From positions 16,014,001 to 16,078,000 of the forward strand of contig JAKSXM010000137.1 in the NCBI GenBank assembly GCA_022575985.1: a stretch of DNA of 64,000 nucleotides, in the 5' to 3' direction. Source of the stretch: Anagrus nilaparvatae (taxonomy: Eukaryota > Arthropoda > Insecta > Hymenoptera > Mymaridae). Made by a program: the position numbers and the translations under genes. This document shows positions 33,216 to 46,172 of this stretch, in pieces. The notes below the pieces were generated by a model. That model saw only the letters and a list, made by a program, of their open reading frames with translations, did no database searches and was not told the DNA's origin. Each line of letters opens with the position of its first letter. The first letter of the stretch is position 1.

Positions 33216-34957
33216 ATAAAATATATATATATATATATATATGTATATGTATATAAAATTTTGGAAATTTAGAACTTGTGCAAAATATTTGAGCCCTATA
33301 TAAACTATTTTAGTCTACGATTTTAATTTTTGCATTTAAAATGGCATTTAATTTAATGACTATTATTAATTATCTATTTTTATATAAAATTTGTATATGC
33401 ACAAAACACCTGAATAATTTTTTCATGAAATGAATCAGCTTTATATTATTAAGTAATAATTTAAAAAAATACTAGCTACCATACTTTCAGAATTTTAAAA
33501 GTTTTTAAGCTTTGAACTAAAATTCCTTTGATTGGTTTTTTGTTAATCACCTCTAGTAAATTTCAATTAAAATCTATTGATTTTTTTTCTATAATTAGGT
33601 GGCGTAATTTAAATGCGGGTTATCAAAACATGTAAATTTAAAAATCAATAAGCTACATACATTTTGAAACTGGAACAGTTGGAACACTCATTAAATAGGT
33701 GAATTTAATTATTTCATAAATTGTTTATTTTGGATATTTACGTTTAATTTTTGTTATTGAATTTATACTATTACTGTTTTACTTTACTGATGATATTTAA
33801 ATAAAATATATAAATAATTAAAATTTTAATAAATTTGAAAGCTAACAGCGTTTTAGAATATATGACATTAAAAATATGTTAATTTAAAAAAATTATTTTA
33901 ACATTGCAATTATTTTTAGCTTCGAAACATCTAAAATTTGAAAATTATTAAAAACATTTACTCGCAAAAAATCGTTTTTTACTCTTTTACTAATTATTTT
34001 AACATTGATTTACAGTAGGAAAAATTTTTTAAGTAAAATCATTTTAATTTTTCTGGCTTTGCATTTAGGATTTTTAATAATTCTTCCATATTTAAAAATT
34101 GATCATTAGAACCAAATTAATCAAAATTTCGTTAATGTAATTAAAAATTAAAATATCTAGAATTTAAATTTTTTATCAGTTCCCTAAAAGTATAAAAATA
34201 AATTGCTAGTAAATTATTAAATTGTAAAGTTTAATAATTTTTAAATAGAATAAAAAAAAAAAACTAAAAAAAGATTTTTTCTTTTAATAAATTGGCAAAG
34301 TTTACTTTTTTTAAAAAAGAAGTCGTTTATTGAATATGACATAATATTTAATTGGACGTATATATGTTCAAAAGGTGTTTTTTCCGTTTATACTTTTATA
34401 AAAAGCAATTATTTTTTTATACTTCACTTAAAACAAAAAAATTTTTTTTTTTAAATGTACTTTGAAATTAAAATTTTTTTTTATCAAAAAGTATCCAAAA
34501 ATAAAATTAAAAAAATTTTGATCCTGTTTTTGTTGTTCTTATTTTGACTTTATTGAAAATAATAAATAAATACATTAATCAGTAAATCACGTTCAATCTC
34601 GATAAGACACGGAAACAGTTTATCAAAATAAATCAAATGAGATGAGATTAACCTAGTTTTATTATAACCCATAATTCTTTTGTTTTTTTCTTTTTTTTTC
34701 GAAATTGATATCTAGGGAGGTATTAAAAAATTTGTTGTTTATTAGTTAGATAAATTCGTACATATAAGTAAACAAAATAAGTTCCTTAGTATTTTTAATC
34801 AATCAAACGTCCATTACATTTATAGCATAATAAATTATAAAATTATTCAAATGTATACAAAATTTTTCAATAAATATTAAAAATTAATCTTATAATGAAA
34901 ACTCAGATTTTGTCCCCAATGTCCTTCTCTGCCATTTTATTTTGACATATTTGAGTA
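33216..34957. other. A/T-rich intergenic DNA
   Basis: It starts with a (TA)n tract to 33248 at the retrotransposon tail. Nothing else is recognised. Confidence 0.5.
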
Positions 34958-35200
34958 CACGGATAAAAATTCACTATTATATTAAGACTAATATTTTGGT
35001 CAGTAACTTAACCAGTAAAAAAGGCAAACTTTATAGCTAAATTGGAGTAAACAATTCTCCAATAGGTTATAGGCGTGCCTTGTTATTTATAAATAGTAGA
35101 ATAAAATAACTCACTTTAGGTGAATTAGTTAATTAACACCTGACTATCTTAAATTCAAGCTAACCTTTTGGCGTTTCAGTCGACTAAATTTTTATCGGTG
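34958..35200. mobile_element. TA-flanked MITE, 243 bp
   Basis: Ends CACGGATAAAAATT and AATTTTTATCGGTG, flanked by TA at 34956-34957 and 35201-35202. Similar end structure to the 28983 element. The interior is non-coding. Confidence 0.75.
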
Positions 35201-35202
35201 TA

Positions 35203-36424
35203 ATCCTCTTCCTATTAGATGAAAAATCACTGCTTCAACGTAGTTTTTATTTTAATCACAAATACGAGAAATCTTTTGCACGGTGCCATTTCAAGATAAT
35301 TTAACAGTTTAAATATCTCGAATGTGAACAAACTTCTACAGACTATATAAAGACATGATATCGGCTATGAATTTAGTAAAAATTTTGATAAGCCACGAAC
35401 TATTTAGGGCATTCCTCGAAGTTTTTTCTCACAAGTAGCTAATGTTATGATTTTTTTTTTTATTGTCCCCTAAGAAACTATCTCAAAGCTAAGCTGCACT
35501 GAATCGCCCAATTTCACAAAAATAAACTTTACAAACTTAATAACTAAAATCCTGAACGGGAAAAATTTCAACAAAAATCTGTTTCAGATAAAATTCCATA
35601 TATTTTTACAATAGATAACCAATATAATAATTTTCATTTCATTAAATAATACTCATTAGCCCAAAAATCATTTTAAAAGTATTTTGGTCCAAAAAGTAAA
35701 TAATAAACCGGTTTTTAAACAAGACGTTTTTTTAACTATTACCCAAGTTTAAAGAGATTTATTGACCCAAATCTCACGAACTTTCCTTATATAAATCAAA
35801 AGGTAACTGTTATATATTGTTGCTATTAATAATACACACACATACATAATTATATACTATGAATTAAATTTGTAAAAGCTCGAATTTCGTATAACATAAC
35901 ATCTTAACGATATAAATACTTATTATAGACTAAAATCAATACTCTACCTTTCATTATTAAAATAGATCTTAAATAAGGCATATTAATTTATTCTTATATA
36001 AAATATTGCTAATAAATCTTATATTTTCTATTTTTAACTTAAGATAATTTTAATAAATTTTGATCATTATTAATATAAATTTTACATCTATTATTATCTT
36101 ATTAGAATCTTTAAATAATTCATATTTTTGAATAAGCGTACATTTATAGTAAAATTTATATAATTAATATTATTTTAAGAAATTAGTTATACTTGTAATT
36201 TCTGTATGTCAAAATATTAAGAGTTCATTACCTGGAAAATAGCATTTTCAGAAATATTATTATAAACCATATGTTAGAAACAAGCAATAATTTTGTAATT
36301 ATGTTTTTACTCGACGATTAAAAGCTCTATATTGATATTTTTAGAGTTTAAACAAATATTTAAATAAGAAATAAAAATTAAGTTTCTCTCTTCTAATTTT
36401 ATTACTTTTCAATTAAAATAATTA
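35203..36424. other. A/T-rich intergenic DNA
   Basis: Nothing recognised. Confidence 0.5.
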
Positions 36425-36499
36425 CATTGTAAAAATTTTTGTCCGGGTAATTATTATATGGAATTTCCCGGAATTACCCGGACAAGAATTTTTACAGTG
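36425..36499. mobile_element. 75-bp near-perfect palindromic MITE
   Basis: Arms CATTGTAAAAATTTTTGTCC-GGGTAATT and the inverse ending TTTTTACAGTG, flanked by TA at 36423-36424 and 36500-36501. It belongs with the CACTG-ended elements at 47381, 57091 and 58022 and the degenerate copy at 9855. Confidence 0.8.
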
Positions 36500-36501
36500 T
36501 A

Positions 36502-39500
36502 CTTTCAAATTTTTTAGTAAGAGTTCATGGTTATTTTTAAAGATTTAATGACAGGACGCTATGCTTAAAATTGCTTGAAATTTCAGGCATTTACTTGAAT
36601 ATTCGAGGAATCTGCTTAAAATTTCAAAAAAATAACATTAAAAGTATTGCAAAATTTTAGCTTCAATTTTGAATTGCTTAAATACACTATACCAGAAAAT
36701 CCATTAAAATAACCATTCAAGTAAAATGTAAACACCTAAAATAGAAATAGACTTTTGTAATAACACTCAAGCTATTTTATTTTATATTTAGGCTAATATA
36801 TTTATTATTTTTTAAAAATTGATATTGAACACTCCATTTTTATGTTTAATTTGAAACCCACAGTTTTTGATCTTTTGAGAATCTTTACATCTTTTGACGC
36901 TGTTAAGTTTTGGGCAAAAAACCCCCTACCAAATACCCTATTAAATTTCAAAGAGAAACGGCCATATATATTTAAATTTTTCTGAGTATTAAAATGTATT
37001 TTAAAATTTTTGATTGATAGCATACAGTAAAATGTAATCAAAATAATATCAAATATATATTATATATGTCCATGAATACTTAATGTCCTAATGCATTTTA
37101 AACAATGAGCAATTCAACTCATTCCACAAGGACAATAAAAACAAATAACATTGATTTTGTATTACGAATTATTATTATTTTTTTTTTTACATAATCTTAT
37201 TCAAAGTCCATCTTCTTACATAATGTAGATCTTTTTTATATTATAATATTTTTGGTTTTAGTAAGTATATAAAAATTTTTTATTATTCACAAAGATAAAG
37301 TAAAAAAAATTAGAGCAAAATATACATACCTTGCAAGTTTAGTTAGCTTGTGAAAGCTGCCTTTGAAATTTATACATAAAAATAAGTTCAATGCACTATA
37401 TTTATTTAAATATGTGCATGTATGATTGAGATTTCATAAATAATAATAAGCATGTGCAAGATTTAATAAAACTTATTTTATGAATAAATTTTTAATATTT
37501 TCTATTAAAATTATTCACTTTGTTAGAGAACTTCTTTGAAATACTGCACTGTTGAAAACACCCTGAGGAAAATTTTCGATCATTTTGTAAGTTTACTAAA
37601 GTTGGTTTAGTTGATTTACTAAACTTCTGTAATAAGCTTACAATATTTTAAATTTATTTTTTCAAAATTTCATCAAGTAATTTTAGTGATTATTTTACTT
37701 TTACTATTAACCGAAAATTTCCTGAAACCGAAATTATTGATTCTCTGTCTATTACTGATCCGTGATATGACTTATGAATTAATTTAAAAGGATTACAAGT
37801 TTATGTAGTACAAGATGAAATATGAGAGAAAAAAGTTTAATTGAAAATCACTTAATCTAAATCCAAAAATAGGTAGCCTAACCTGCATATTGTAAGCATC
37901 TGTACCTTATTAATTTTGCTCGAAATTCATACAGAAATTTTCGTAATAGCTTTCAAATTTCAAGCGAAATTTTCGTGAAGCCAGCATCCAACAGGGTATA
38001 TACATTACCTAAAACCACTGCACATTTATGGCCAATATGTTCTACTAAAAATGAGATAATACACAAATTATTTGCATAAATGAATAAAATAAAAATAAAA
38101 TTTTCAATAATTAAAACTGGGTCAAATTTAACAAAAATTATACATGAATAATAAAAAATCTGTTTTTTTTTTTTTTAAACAAATAGCAATATTTCAGTTA
38201 TCCAAATATTTATTAACAGTTCACTTTTCGCCCAATACAAAAAAAACTTTCTTTGTTGTTTTGTTTCATGATTTAAATATACACTTTTTTTTGTAATTGA
38301 TTTATATCTTTTTATTTAAAAAAAAAGGTTCTAGTTAAAAATATTGATTTATTTCTTGTTTTTCTGTACGATTTATACGTTAGTTTATTAAATACTTGAA
38401 TTGGCTAAATGCCTAAAGATTATTGCTTCCGATTTAATCATGTTAATTTTAATTAGCTATTTATTTCGATATAATATATGTGCGTATTTTAATTTATTAA
38501 GATTCGTTTAATTTTTTAAATGTTTATTTAGAGAATATATTAATCTAATTAAAACTAAGCATTTATTTATAAATTTAAAAAAATACACTTAGGCTATCTT
38601 TATTTCAAAACTAATAAAGTTGAAATTGAATCTTTGAATAACTCAATTGCTTAATTTTATACAGGTGGCTTCGAAAGTCATCTAAATAGATCTGTAAAAT
38701 AAGAATTTAGTCATATCATGATCCCTGAATAATTTTTCCAGCTTTATGAATATTTCAGCGTTCATAATTTTCATTTTCCATTATTTCAAAAATTGCTTCA
38801 TTCTAGTAACAACCTATTTTTAACATGATTCTTAAAGATGCCAAATTTTTATTTTACTAAACAAGCTTGCAAATTATTATCCAATACTTGTGTGTTATTT
38901 TTATTTCAAAAACCATCAATTTAAAATATTGATTGAGTTTTGTTGCTCTGTTCAAGAAAATCTATTTAGAACTAAAAATGGTACTTGGGATATTTTCAAA
39001 CTAATTCAAACTTTGAAGGATTCGTCAGTAGGAGGTATTTTCCTTTTAGATAATTTATTGCCTTGCAGAAACTTATATTGCTTAAAGGTTACCAAAGCTA
39101 AATAGTACTTTTGGTAATATCTTTTTTAAATTAAAAAAAAAAAAAACGTAATTTAGCCTAAAAAAATTTGCAGAATTTTCTGAGATATGTAAAAAAACTC
39201 GAGTTAAAAAGCAAATAATTTTTATTTTTGAAAAATGAAATATTTACTATTTTATCCTTGAATAAATTTTATAGGCTCATAAATCATATATAAAATTTCA
39301 ATTTAAACTTCTATAATGTAAATATATGTACAATATGTATGTGTGAAAATAGTTTCTGATTTAATATTAATATAACGAATATAACTACGTGGGACACACA
39401 CAGAGATATAATATACGTATACGCAGAAAGAATAAAATCATCAAACTAATATAACTAAAACTTTTACATTCTAATCCATCAATGACTAAATTTACTTAGA

Positions 39501-39689
39501 GAATAAATTATAAATTTTATTTCTTAAGTTTTGATAAATTTAGTTAGCAAATAGTATGATTTTACTTGTAACTTATAGAACTTAAAATCGAGAAAATAAA
39601 TCTCATTTAGATTACAAATTTAGTAATTTACTAATACCTGAATGCTTATTCATTCACAAACTTTATTCAAAAGTTGCTTAATCAGTAAT
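36502..39689. other. A/T-rich intergenic DNA
   Basis: An ORF at 38890-39105 (plus) contains FCCSVQENLFRTKNGTWDIF and could be a gene remnant, but it has no start context or splice support. Nothing else is recognised. Confidence 0.4.
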
Positions 39690-40035
39690 GATTTAAGAGC
39701 ATTCCGTGTGCTCTACTATAGGTCGGTAATCTGATAAGTTCTAGTAAAAAACCCTTGTTTTGTTTCCAAGTTTTCGCAGCGGAAAAATATTGGATCAAAA
39801 TTTCCTCTTACAGGAATTTCTATTGTGCCGTTTGGCAAGCATCTTCGCTCGACTTCATGAGGTGCACATTTTAAGGTGAGCTTTCCGTAAAAGAAGATTG
39901 ATGAGGTGTTTTAAGCGTTTATTTTCTTTCCGGATCCTTGAAAATTTTCTCTAATACAGCAGATGATTCTTTAGTCTGCCGTTCGTTTTATTAGTATCAG
40001 CTACTTTGTCACAAAGTCGCCAAAAAGTAAATGAT
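39690..40035. other. Coding-like island, strand and frame unresolved
   Basis: Composition rises sharply here. On minus, a frame from about 39893 reads KCAPHEVERRCLPNGTIEIP... to a TAG at 39722, and an overlapping frame upstream reads RKENKRLKHLINLLLRK. On plus there is an acceptor-like CTCTTACAG at 39813, a donor-like AAG|GTGAGC at 39875, and open frames between. The signals conflict. It may be a broken host or transposon gene; no family is named. Confidence 0.3.
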
Positions 40036-40092
40036 ATTATTTTGATTAAAATGTAATTAAATAATATAAAATAAAATCAAGTAATTGTATTT

Positions 40093-40190
40093 TAAAATGG
40101 AACATGTTTATAGGAAGGGGGTACCTCAGAACTTGAAAATTAAGGGGGGAGGGTCAACTTTGTCCGATTTAAACCGAATAGTCTCGTAAA
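40093..40190 (-). repeat. Composite repeat, inverted partial copy
   Basis: GGAACATGTTTATAGGAAGG followed by a G-rich block (GGGGGGAGGGTCAAC), the inverse of the arrangement at 45905-46170. Confidence 0.55.
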
Positions 40191-42614
40191 ATGAATAAAA
40201 ACCTGAATATTTATAAATTTAAAACGTTATTATAATAATTTTTTTTAATTCTAAATTCTATTTTTTCATGATAAAACACGCGTCATAAATACAACCACAA
40301 CAAATGGCTGCTTTTTAGTAAACCAAGAAAATAGACCCAAAAAGAGGTTATGTACAATTTATTAAGATAAAATAAATAGAAATGTTTGTTAGAATTAAGA
40401 CTGGTTCTACAAAACCACTCAAACCGCAATCACAAATACCTCACAAGTATTTTAATTTGTTGAATACTGTTATTTTATTTATTAATAACAAAAATAGCAA
40501 TAAAAATATGTCTAATATAAATAAACAAAATACTAACTGGTAGGATTGAGAAAATTTTTGAGCTTGTGGGTTTCAGTTCATACATCCAACCTTTGAAGTC
40601 AGTTGAATTCAGCCACTTTTACAAAAAAGATGTATTTATTTTATACCTACTACTAAAATTTAAATTTAAAAATATGGCTTCAGATATTTCACAAAATCCA
40701 AATGGTTTTCTCCGTAATGTTCATTAATTTTCGCATAATAGGTAATAATTAAAATTGAATTAAAAAATAATTGTATATGAACGAAAAATTTGAAATTAAA
40801 ATTAACTTTAGCTCGAATATTTAATTTTACCTTACCTAGAAAATATAAATTATAAATACACTAAATATATTGTATAATAAAACCACACATATCACTTAAT
40901 ATAATTGTAATTAAGTTATTTTTTTTTTAATTTAAATTTTTTATCAAACTAAAAAAAAAAAAAAAAAAAATAATTTTTTTGAAATATTAGAAATAGATTT
41001 TTTAAAAACTGAAAAATTAATATAATTGCATTATAATTTTTATTTAATTTGACTAAAAACTAAATTTAAATATATATAAATTATAATAAAATAAGGTCAA
41101 ACTAATAACTTTATAGTCATAGGATATTTAAAGAAAACTTAAACATGAAAATACTTTTAATAAGAATGTATATTAACCTGGCTCCAAAATTAAAAGTCAT
41201 TTAGCATAGAATTAGCATAGAATACTTTTAAATTCTGTAATTTAATTATCTGAAAATTAGATTTTTTCTAATGGAACCGAAAATTTGTTCAATTAGCTTG
41301 AATCAGTGGTACAGAAATAACTTGTGAATTTTATTATTTTACATTATTGGTAAATCAAATCTTCTTCAGGTAAACAAATAAACCAGAGTTATTAAAAATC
41401 ACTCCCAAGTTAATATACATAAATATAAAATTTGTAAACTAGGTAAAAAAAAAAAAATTTCGAAAATATGCATGTCATTTACATTTTATGAAACACACAT
41501 TTTAAATGAAAATACAGTTAACCACTAAATTAAAAACAAATAATTAAATTTTAATACTAAAAAATTAAACGAAATATACGATAAATTTTGATAAAATTTA
41601 CTATACTTTCGTTATTATTACTATAAATTCAGTAGTAAATATATGCATATAGAGAGACGAGACTAAAAAGCCCGTAAGCTAATTGTCACCTTTCACATAC
41701 AACACGCACGTCATTTGTATATCTTTTATTCATTTAGTATTTTTCTGCTGCTTTTTAAAATAATTAAATTTTGTCTTATTTATTTTTTTTTATTTATCAA
41801 CATCATTTCGTGGCCTGTATTTTTAGGTTAATTTTCTTGTTAAATATCATGTGAAAAATGTTTAAAAAGATATAAAAATTTTTATATAAAATGTAATAAG
41901 AAAATTAAATCTTTGCATAAATTCCCTTATTTTTTAATTATTTTCATCGTCATTTAAGTAGTTATTTTTTTTTTTAATTTATATTTTAATACATTTTTTA
42001 TTAATTTTTAGTAAATAATTTATTTTCGTAATACTTTATTAAATATAAATTATTTATTATAATTAAATAAAGATAAAATTTTATTACTCAAAGTTTCCCT
42101 TTTTTGGATTAAAGTACGAAAAGCTGCTTTACGTTTAGTAGATCTTTAAGCTTATATTAAATATTAAAAGATTCATTATTATAATTTAACTAAGAGTATA
42201 AAATATCTTTTTATTATAATTATAATAAAGAAGAAAAAAATTCATCAAAAATTCATTGTCTCTTTAATTTAATTTATTTTTTATACAAAGTTACCTACAG
42301 TAAATTAAAATGTGTTTATATTATAGTATAATAATGTGCTGGAGGCTGGTTCAAAAGATTGTTTTTGCGAAATGTCTTATCAAAATCACATTATTAGTTA
42401 TGAAATAAGCTAAAATCATGGATTTTTTTGGGTAATAAGAGAGGAGGGGAATTATTTTGGGCTGCGATTAAAAAGTACAATTTTATCTGATGCATCTTGC
42501 GTATTTTTAGAATGATGGTTTTTTTATAATTAGTCAGAAAGTTCCAAAAATTGTTAAATATCTAAATTGAAAAATCAAGAACTAAAAAAAAAAGTTTCGG
42601 TAGCTATTATATAT
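40191..42614. other. A/T-rich intergenic DNA
   Basis: Nothing recognised apart from homopolymer runs such as that near 40951. Confidence 0.5.
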
Positions 42615-42762
42615 ACTTCTGCCAGTGGTGTGCTATGCCGTGAATTTTTTATTTCTGCTTCTGCATGATACATATTAAATATTGTACTTTTTGCCTTATA
42701 TGTAATTTGTATTAATGTAACTTGTATTAATTTTACTGAATAAATATGAATATGAATATGAA
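42615..42762 (+). mobile_element. Likely LINE 3' tail with (GAATAT)n
   Basis: A short non-coding segment ends in ACTGAATAAATATGAATATGAATATGAA, an AATAAA signal followed by a simple hexamer, as at the 3' ends of many insect Jockey/RTE-type LINEs. No RT is attached, so it would be a severely 5'-truncated copy. Confidence 0.45.
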
Positions 42763-43639
42763 ATAAATTTTACTTTAAGACTTCCTTACGCCTGAATTTT
42801 TTAATTAAAAATAATTAGCTAATTAAAAAAAAAAAGGTAATTACGAAATAAAAGCTCTTTACTTAAACGTAAAAATGAAATATTTCAAATTTTTATAAAA
42901 TATTTCGGAAGCCAAAGACTTTATGAAAGTTAAACGCTTTGTTATAAAATAGTAATTAGGTCAGGTGAATAAATAGTTTTCTCCGTGTAATTGAGGGAGT
43001 AATAACGTAAGTTTTATGTTTCTTACATAAAATAAAATCTGTCATTGGTTGAATTAAATTACCTATTCCATGTTATACATGAAGAAAATAAAAAAAAAGT
43101 TATATTTTTTTGTGACTTTTAATTAAAAAAAAGATTTTTAATTGTTTTAGTTGATGTATACGTATATATAACGTGTATTAGTCTGGCAATAAAAGAAAAT
43201 AATCACATTAATTTTCAATTACCAAGAAAAACGTGTTTCTAAAAAAAAAAAATAAAAATAAAATATAGGTTTCCAAAAATTTTAGTTCATTTAATCTCTT
43301 TTAGAATCTGTCATCGAGTAAAAAACTTATAACCGGTTTGTGTAAACACAATCTAAATGTATGGAACATGTTTACTTCCAGCTGAGGGCTAGTTATAATG
43401 CATAAATTTTACGCAACATTACAATACAATTTATTATTTGTATAATTTGTAATTATCGCCTTTACTAGATGTTAAGATTCTAAACCCAAATTATCCTGAG
43501 TCCCTAAACCTGTATTATTACATACCTATATTATTGCAAATCCTTAAATTAAAATTATTTTAAGTCCCTAAACCTGAATTATTCTAAGTTCCTAAACCGA
43601 AATTATTCTAAGTCCTTAAGCCAGGATTATTCTAAGTCC

Positions 43640-44618
43640 CCGGAGCGGAAAGTTTTGGAAGTGAGTAAAAATAAATATACTCCCTTGCAGATACGTGGCT
43701 AAAAAGTACATCATCTTTGTAAAATTTTACGCTCTTTCAGAAACTGACATTAGTTTTCACCTACAACCCTTAAATAAACCTTCAAAAACGGGGATGAAAG
43801 GAGTAGGTCAGGCATTATTAAGAAATGTTTGGAAAAATCAATGAAAAAAGTATCCAATATTATTGAAAAATGTTTGAAAATAATATTTTTTACGTAAATT
43901 TAATTGAACTTCGGGTACATTGAGGTCTCATTCATTTTATCCCTATTTACAACCCTTAAAAGTTGGATAGGGGTAGTACTCCAGTCAAAATGGCTGTATT
44001 ATCACTGGCGAACACTAGATTTAGTTTACTGTAGATTTTTTGGTTCGATTGAACATGAATTTCGTTGTTATTTGGCAGAAAAATTGGGGCATTGCCGTTA
44101 AATTTGCAAAAACTACCCCAAAAAGAGGTTTTTTTTACATATTCGCACTTTCAGCGCTCAGATTTGCACCATACGGGTTTTTTGGTTCACTGATCTAGAA
44201 TTTCGACTTCTTTTTCATAAATAATTAAAATTTCACCCTTAAAACAGGTAAAACTACCTCTCGAAGCGGTCTAAATTTACATAAAAAATATTATTTTTAA
44301 ACATTTTTCAATAAAATTGGATACTTTTTTCATTGATTTTTCCAAACTTTTCCTAATAATGCGTGACCTACCCCTTTCCCCCCCTTTTTAGGGTATATTT
44401 AACACATTCGCTGCGGCAGATCACGTGACTCCATTTAAAATACATGGGATCATGGGCGCATTTCGCCCATGCCGCAGCGACTGTGTTAAGGGTTGTAGTT
44501 GAAAACTAATTACAGATTCTGAAAGAGCATGAAATTTTACTATAAGAATGAACTTTTTAGCGACTTATCTATAAGGGAATATATTTATTTTTACACACTT
44601 TCAAAACTCTCCATCCCG
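43640..44618. mobile_element. Foldback element ~0.98 kb inserted in the 24-bp array
   Basis: Arms CCGGAGCGGAAAGTTTTGGA...AAATATACTCCC and the inverse ending CTCCATCCCGG are about 230-280 bp and include matching CTTTCAGAAACTGA/ACAGATTCTGAAAG and CTACAACCCTTAA blocks. The loop carries an AAACTACC(C/T)-type repeat related to 13540 and 51165. No transposase. A small MITE sits in the right arm. Confidence 0.8.
44403..44485. mobile_element. 83-bp piggyBac-like MITE at TTAA
   Basis: CACATTCGCTGCGGCA at the left and TGCCGCAGCGACTGTG at the right, flanked by TTAA at 44399-44402 and 44486-44489. The other arm of the host foldback has a single CTACAACCCTTAAATAAACC at the matching place, the empty site. 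TTAA duplication is the piggyBac signature; the superfamily call rests on that. Confidence 0.85.
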
Positions 44619-44889
44619 GTATTAATGAGTTAATCTAAATTCTAAGTCCCTAAATTCAGATTTATTCTAAGTCCCTGCACCTGAATTATTATAAGTCCTA
44701 AAAAAATGAAATTATTCTAAATGTAAGTCCTTAAGCCCAGATTATTCTAAGTACCTGCTAAGTACCTAAATCTGAATTATTCTAAGTCCCTATATTGAAA
44801 CTATCTTAAGTCCTTAAACCCGTAGTCTAAGTCCCTATAGAAATTATTTTAAGTCTCGTTTTAAGTCCCTAAACTGTCGGCTATTCATT

Positions 44890-45900
44890 GTTTATAAGCG
44901 TTGATGGCAATCCGTGCTAATTTTTCAAAATCAGAAAATCCAAAACCCAAAGTTTAATGTTAAGAATTAAGAATTTAAAATACCATTAAAAAATAGCTAA
45001 GTTAAAAGTCAGAAAGTGACTAATTTCTTACTCGTTTTTATTAGCAAAAAAGCATTAATCGAAAACGACTCAGTTTGATCACTTTGTCCTTTCAAAAAAT
45101 TATCCGTAGACGAAAATTTTTGGACTGATCCGTTTTCAAAACACCAGTCCAACACATAATTTTTTATTAAAAGTGAATGAAAAAAAGATCCCTTGAAAGT
45201 AAGAAAGTAGATTTTTTTGCTGCGTATAATGAAAAGTATATTTCAATTGACTTTGAAATGAAATTGATTTTCCATCGTCAATTAAATCTTAATTAACATA
45301 TACATACATATAAATTGGAATAAATGTTTTAAATTTAAAATTTAATCTCATCAGTCAGTTAATCACGTATATATTAATTAAAAGTTTATAAAACTTTATT
45401 CAAGTAAATATATTTATACATATATATGGGCGTGTCCATGTAATAAGTACTTGGTTAAAAATATTTTACAATTTGCATTACTAATTTAATATAAAAATAA
45501 AATTATATTCAGAAAATAATAATTAATTTTTAATATTCAAAGGGACTTTATTTCTTTATTTCTCTTACGTTATTAAAAAATATAGATAAAGTGCATATTT
45601 TTTATTTCTGAAGACAAAATTTATTAATATAACCTAGATTTTTATTTTTATTTATCGCTTTGTGATCGATATTATACTTATTACTTTTTGCGTTGAAATC
45701 AATATACTATGAATTAAATTCAAATAAAATTTATTTTCTTTGATATCATTTTATTTATTTTAAATGAGAATTTATATTTAATAGAACAAGAAGAAAAAGG
45801 ATTTTTTAAAATTAAAATACTAAATGCTTTTTAATTAAAGAGAAAAATTTATTTTTATTTATGTTAAAATGAGAAAAAAATTTATATCTGGTTTTTGTAA
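44890..45900. other. A/T-rich intergenic DNA
   Basis: Nothing recognised. Confidence 0.5.
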
Positions 45901-45904
45901 CTAC

Positions 45905-46172
45905 ACAACCAACGAGCATAACAGTAATAAATCCAGTAATAAATCCAAAAACAGAAATTATAATAAATCCTGAAACATAAATTATCCTAAGCCTATAAAC
46001 TTAAAGTATTCTAAATTCCAATTCACTTCAAATTTTTCTAAGTCCCTAAATCGAAAATATTTTAAGTCCATTTCACCCCCCCCCCCCCTTAAAAACGTCA
46101 ATTTTTAACCCTCCCCCCTGCCAAGCCAAACTTTTTCAAATACCCCATCCAATGAACATGTTCCATGTTAAA
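45905..46172 (+). repeat. Composite repeat, best full copy
   Basis: Degenerate CTAAGTCCCTAAATCGAAAA units, a run of 13 or more C, a second C-rich block, then CCAATGAACATGTTCCATGTT. It is the same order as 17630-17862. Confidence 0.65.

Larger units (their letters stand above)
43380..44885 (+). repeat. 24-bp tandem array (CTAAGTCCCTAAACCTGAATTATT), split by a foldback
   Basis: Degenerate units run at about 43480-43640 and again, in the same orientation, at 44630-44880. The element at 43640-44618 lies between them. GGAACATGTTTACTTCC precedes the array at about 43363, as in the other composite copies. Confidence 0.8.

Noticed and set aside
38890..39105. 71-codon plus-strand ORF with plausible amino-acid mix
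   Set aside because: No start context, acceptor or donor, and no family. Kept only as a mention in the intergenic entry.
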